Source of the DNA: Duganella sp. 1411
GTDB taxonomy: Bacteria; Pseudomonadota; Gammaproteobacteria; Burkholderiales; Burkholderiaceae_D
Length of the DNA stretch: 64,000 bases
NCBI RefSeq assembly: GCF_017833525.1
Contig: NZ_JAFICD010000003.1
Location: 682,001 to 746,000 of the forward strand
Direction: 5' to 3'
Of the stretch, positions 61,180 through 64,000 are shown one piece after another; the first letter of the stretch is position 1, and the number at the start of each line of letters is the position of its first letter. The position numbers and the translations under genes are program-made. Under the pieces are notes generated by a model. That model was not told the DNA's origin, did not search any database, and worked only from the letters and a program-made list of their open reading frames with translations.

Positions 61180-64000
61180 ATGAGCGTCGTAACCAGTTTG
61201 ACCACGGAACAGATCGCAAGTCTGAGTACTCAACAGCTCAGCACGATCTCAACAGCCGATTTTGCGGGGCTCAATTCCGACCAGATCGGTGCGTTGACCA
61301 CTGTCCAGGCTTCCGTCCTTAGTTCCTCGCAACTTGGCGCCATCGCCACCAACGCGCTCACCTCGCTGGTGACGGCCGACATCGCCGCGCTGAGCACCAA
61401 CGCGCTGGCCGGCCTGAGCACCGCGCAGATCAAGGTGCTGGCGACCGACCAGGTCGTCGCGCTGACCACCAACCAGGCCGGCGCCCTGTCGACCCAGCAA
61501 GTCGCGGCGCTGTCGACCGACGGCATCGTCGCGCTGGAGACGGCCGATTTCGCCGCGCTCAAGACCGCCGCCGTCGCCAGCCTGACCAGTGTCCAGATCA
61601 AGGCGCTGACGACCGACCAGATCGTCGCGCTGACCACCGCCGGCGCCAACGCGCTGACCACCGCGCAAGTGTCCAACCTGGGCACCGACGCCATCGCCGC
61701 GCTGCAAACGGCCGATATCGCGGCCCTCAAGACCAGCGTGATCGCCTCGCTGTCGTCGACCCAGGTCGGCGCGCTGACCACCGACCAGGTCAAGGCCATG
61801 ACCACCGCCACCATCGTGGCGCTGAGCACCTCGAACATCGCCAACGGCCTGACGACCGACCAGATCGTCGCCATGACGTCGGCCCAATTCTCCAGCCTGA
61901 GCACCGCCCAGGTCGCCGCGCTGTCGAGCAACAGCATCGCCGCCATCGAGACCGCCGACATCGGCGGCCTCAGCACCGCCGGCATCGCCGCGCTGAAATC
62001 GAACCAGGTCGCCGGCTTGACCACCGACCAGGTCGGTACGCTGTCGAGCAACCAGATCGTCGCCATGACCACGGGCACCATCAAGGCCCTGAGCACCGAC
62101 CAGATCGTCGCGCTGACCACCGCCCAGGCCGCCGCGCTGACCACCCAGCAAGTCGCCTCGCTCAGCACCGACGCCACCGCCGCGCTGGAAACGGCCGACT
62201 TCGCCGCATTGAAGACGGCCGCCATCGCCGGCCTGTCGACCAACCAGGTGCGCGCGCTGACGACCGACCAGATCGTCGCGCTGACGACCGCCGAAGCCAA
62301 CGCCCTGAGCAGCGCGCAAGTGGCCGCGCTGAGCACCGATTCCGTGGCCGCCATGCAGACCGCCGACCTGGCCGCGCTGAAGACGGCGTCGTTCGCCGGT
62401 TTGACCTCGAGCCAAGTGTCCGCGCTGACGACCGACCAGGTCAAAGGCCTGGCCACCGCCCAGTTCGCCGCGATGAGCACTGCCAACATCGCCGCCGGCC
62501 TGACGACCGACCAGATCGTCGCCATGACGTCGAGCCAGTTCGCCAGCCTGAGCACCGCCCAGATCGGCGCGCTGTCGACCAACAGCATCGCCGCCATCGA
62601 GACCGCCGACATCGGCGGTATCAGCACCGCCGGCATCGCCGCGCTGAAATCGGCACAGATCGCCGCGCTGACCACCGACCAAGTCGGTACGCTGTCGACC
62701 AACCAGGTCGTCGCGCTGACCACCGCCGGCGTCGCCTCCCTGACCACCGACCAGGTCGTCGCGCTGAGCACCGCCCAAGCCGGCGCGCTGAGCACCCAGC
62801 AAGTCGTTGCGATGAGCACCAACGCGATCGCCGCGCTGGAAACGGCCGACTTCGCCGCACTGAAGACCGCCGCCATCGCCGGCCTGACCACCAACCAGAT
62901 CCGCGCCCTGACGACCGACCAGGTTGTCGCGCTGACCACCGCCGAAGCCAATGCCCTGAGCAGCGCGCAAGTGGCGGCCCTGAGCACCGATTCCGTGGCC
63001 GCCCTGCAGACCGCCGACCTGGCCGCGCTGAAGACCGCTTCGTTCGCCGGTCTGAACTCGAGCCAGGTGGCCGCGCTGACGACCGACCAGGTCAAAGGCC
63101 TGGCGACCGCCCAGTTCGCAGCGATGAGCACCGGTAATATCGCCAACGGCCTGACGACCGACCAGATCGTCGCCATGACGTCGAGCCAGTTCGCAAGCCT
63201 GAGCACCGCCCAGATCGCCGCGCTGTCGACCAACAGCGTCGCCGCCATCGAGACGGCCGACATCGGCGGCATCAGCACCGCCGGCATCTCGGCGCTGAAG
63301 TCGTCGCAGATCGCCGCGCTGACCACCGACCAGGTCGGCACGCTGTCGACCAACCAGGTCGTCGCGCTGACCACCGCCGGCGTCCGCGCCCTGACGACCG
63401 ACCAGGTCGTCGCGCTGACCACGGCCCAAGCCGCCGCGCTGAGCACCCAGCAAGTGGCCGCCTTCAGCACCGACGCCGTCGCCGCGCTGGAAACGGCCGA
63501 CTTCGCCGCACTGAAGACCGCCGCCATCGCCGGCCTGACCACCAACCAGGTGCGCGCGTTGACGACCGACCAGGTCGTCGCGCTGACCACCGCCGAAGCC
63601 AATGCCCTGAGCAGCGCGCAAGTGGCCGCCCTGAGCACCGATTCGGTCGCCGCCATGCAGACCGCCGACCTGGCCGCGTTGAAGACGGCTTCCTTCGCCG
63701 GCCTGAACTCGGCCCAAGTCGCCGCGCTGACGACCGATCAGGTCAGCGGCCTGGCGACCGCCCAGTTCGCAGCGATGAGCACCGGTAACATCGCCAACGG
63801 CCTGACGACCGACCAGATCGTCGCGATGAAGTCGAGCCAGTTCGCCAGCCTGAGCACCGCCCAGATCGCCGCGCTGTCGAGCAACAGCATCGCCGCCATC
63901 GAAACGGCCGACATCGTCGGTATCAGCACCGCCGGCATCGCCGCGCTGAAATCGTCGCAGATCGCCGCGCTGACCACCGACCAAGTCGGTACGCTGTCGA
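61180..64000 (+). CDS. Giant octapeptide-repeat protein, 3' end beyond window
   Basis: One open frame runs from the ATG at 61180 (AGGAG site, good spacing) to the window end, 940 codons with no stop. After MSVVTS the whole protein is an 8-residue repeat, about 116 units, with consensus [LMI]-[ST]-[TS]-x-Q-[VI]-x-A; examples are LTTDQVVA, LSTAQIAA, LETADFAA and LKTAAIAG. Every 27th unit has nine residues (for example MSTGNIANG). There is no signal peptide and no Cys. I cannot name a domain family. A repetitive surface or type I-secreted protein with its secretion signal at the missing C-terminus is the likeliest reading. The long minus-strand frames opposite are shadows of the repeat. Confidence 0.85.
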   Translation, partial: MSVVTSLTTEQIASLSTQQLSTISTADFAGLNSDQIGALTTVQASVLSSSQLGAIATNALTSLVTADIAALSTNALAGLSTAQIKVLATDQVVALTTNQAGALSTQQVAALSTDGIVALETADFAALKTAAVASLTSVQIKALTTDQIVALTTAGANALTTAQVSNLGTDAIAALQTADIAALKTSVIASLSSTQVGALTTDQVKAMTTATIVALSTSNIANGLTTDQIVAMTSAQFSSLSTAQVAALSSNSIAAIETADIGGLSTAGIAALKSNQVAGLTTDQVGTLSSNQIVAMTTGTIKALSTDQIVALTTAQAAALTTQQVASLSTDATAALETADFAALKTAAIAGLSTNQVRALTTDQIVALTTAEANALSSAQVAALSTDSVAAMQTADLAALKTASFAGLTSSQVSALTTDQVKGLATAQFAAMSTANIAAGLTTDQIVAMTSSQFASLSTAQIGALSTNSIAAIETADIGGISTAGIAALKSAQIAALTTDQVGTLSTNQVVALTTAGVASLTTDQVVALSTAQAGALSTQQVVAMSTNAIAALETADFAALKTAAIAGLTTNQIRALTTDQVVALTTAEANALSSAQVAALSTDSVAALQTADLAALKTASFAGLNSSQVAALTTDQVKGLATAQFAAMSTGNIANGLTTDQIVAMTSSQFASLSTAQIAALSTNSVAAIETADIGGISTAGISALKSSQIAALTTDQVGTLSTNQVVALTTAGVRALTTDQVVALTTAQAAALSTQQVAAFSTDAVAALETADFAALKTAAIAGLTTNQVRALTTDQVVALTTAEANALSSAQVAALSTDSVAAMQTADLAALKTASFAGLNSAQVAALTTDQVSGLATAQFAAMSTGNIANGLTTDQIVAMKSSQFASLSTAQIAALSSNSIAAIETADIVGISTAGIAALKSSQIAALTTDQVGTLS
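61441..64000 (+). repeat. 651-bp tandem super-repeat inside the octad gene
   Basis: Matching segments recur every 651 bp: the segment starting GCCGACATCG occurs at 61954, 62605, 63256 and 63907, and GCGCTGA(C/G)CACCGCCCA(A/G)G occurs at 62110 and 62761, with a close match at 63412. The unit is 217 residues (26 octads plus one nonad). About 3.9 copies lie in the window, the first more diverged than the rest. Copies 2-4 are close to identical over long stretches, so the array was probably duplicated or homogenised recently. Confidence 0.92.

Noticed and set aside
61230..63984. Two minus-strand frames of over 800 codons opposite the octad gene
   Set aside because: They are shadows. A repeat with 24-bp periodicity and no stop triplets in any phase opens several frames at once; only the plus-strand frame has a start with ribosome binding site and a sensible protein pattern.
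61180..64000. Resemblance of LTTDQVVA to the start of TAL effector repeats
   Set aside because: TAL repeats are 33-35 residues with variable di-residues; here the unit is 8 residues and nothing matches the rest of a TAL repeat.
61441..64000. CRISPR array because of 24-bp periodic repeats
   Set aside because: The repeats are contiguous, in frame and without unique spacers; they encode protein.

Overview
The window looks like chromosome of a high-GC betaproteobacterium, most likely of the family Oxalobacteraceae (Massilia/Duganella/Janthinobacterium type). This rests on the gene content (GTP-dependent PEP carboxykinase, betaproteobacterial-type RdgC, uvrA/ssb divergent pair, HME-type czcICBA), on strong G/C third-position codon use, and on repeated intergenic palindromes built around GTAGGGCGGATTA...TAATCCGCC. 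I infer the family from memory of such genomes; no search was run. I saw no tRNA, rRNA, CRISPR array or intact insertion sequence.

Layout. 1-11.7 kb is mostly housekeeping: the end of rdgC, a one-domain asparaginase, a 2-hydroxyacid dehydrogenase, pckG with a long leader, a HAD phosphatase, a secreted DUF885 protein, and uvrA divergent from ssb with a LexA box between them. 11.7-14.6 kb is accessory: a lone AAA ATPase of visibly lower GC and an AraC regulator divergent from a SnoaL-like protein. 14.6-25.9 kb holds carbohydrate and envelope genes: GH27 and GH78 glycosidases divergently placed, a secreted VOC protein overlapping an alginate-export type outer membrane barrel, a Tat-exported phospholipase C, an SDR and a GH1-like hydrolase. 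26-30.5 kb is a large Lhr-type helicase.

30.6-33.9 kb is a tight four-gene operon (acyl-CoA dehydrogenase-like, PIG-L deacetylase, NodS-like methyltransferase, family 2 glycosyltransferase) with overlapping start and stop codons. It is an undescribed-looking pathway that I read as making a modified glycan or glycolipid. It is followed by an AsmA protein and a hybrid histidine kinase. 38.2-43.1 kb, on the minus strand, is a trehalose operon in which the trehalose-6-phosphate synthase carries an N-terminal two-helix membrane sensor-like domain, followed by otsB and a GH15 hydrolase. Then come an MscS channel, a type B carboxylesterase, two small membrane proteins, and a lipoprotein acid phosphatase fused to autotransporter-type passenger repeats.

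49-52 kb has a hairpin element with 32-bp arms, followed by a two-subunit molybdenum hydroxylase (iorAB). 52-58 kb is a czcICBA metal efflux operon. 58-60.4 kb is a cupin/DJ-1 pair divergent from a GlxA-type AraC regulator, plus a small membrane protein. 60.4-61.2 kb is a lower-GC gap with a broken gene remnant.

The most striking object is at the right edge. From 61180 to the end of the window runs one plus-strand open frame (940 codons, no stop yet) made almost entirely of an 8-residue repeat, about 116 units. The octads are organised into a 651-bp (217-residue) super-repeat present nearly four times. It starts without a signal peptide and looks like the N-terminal part of a giant surface or secreted protein.
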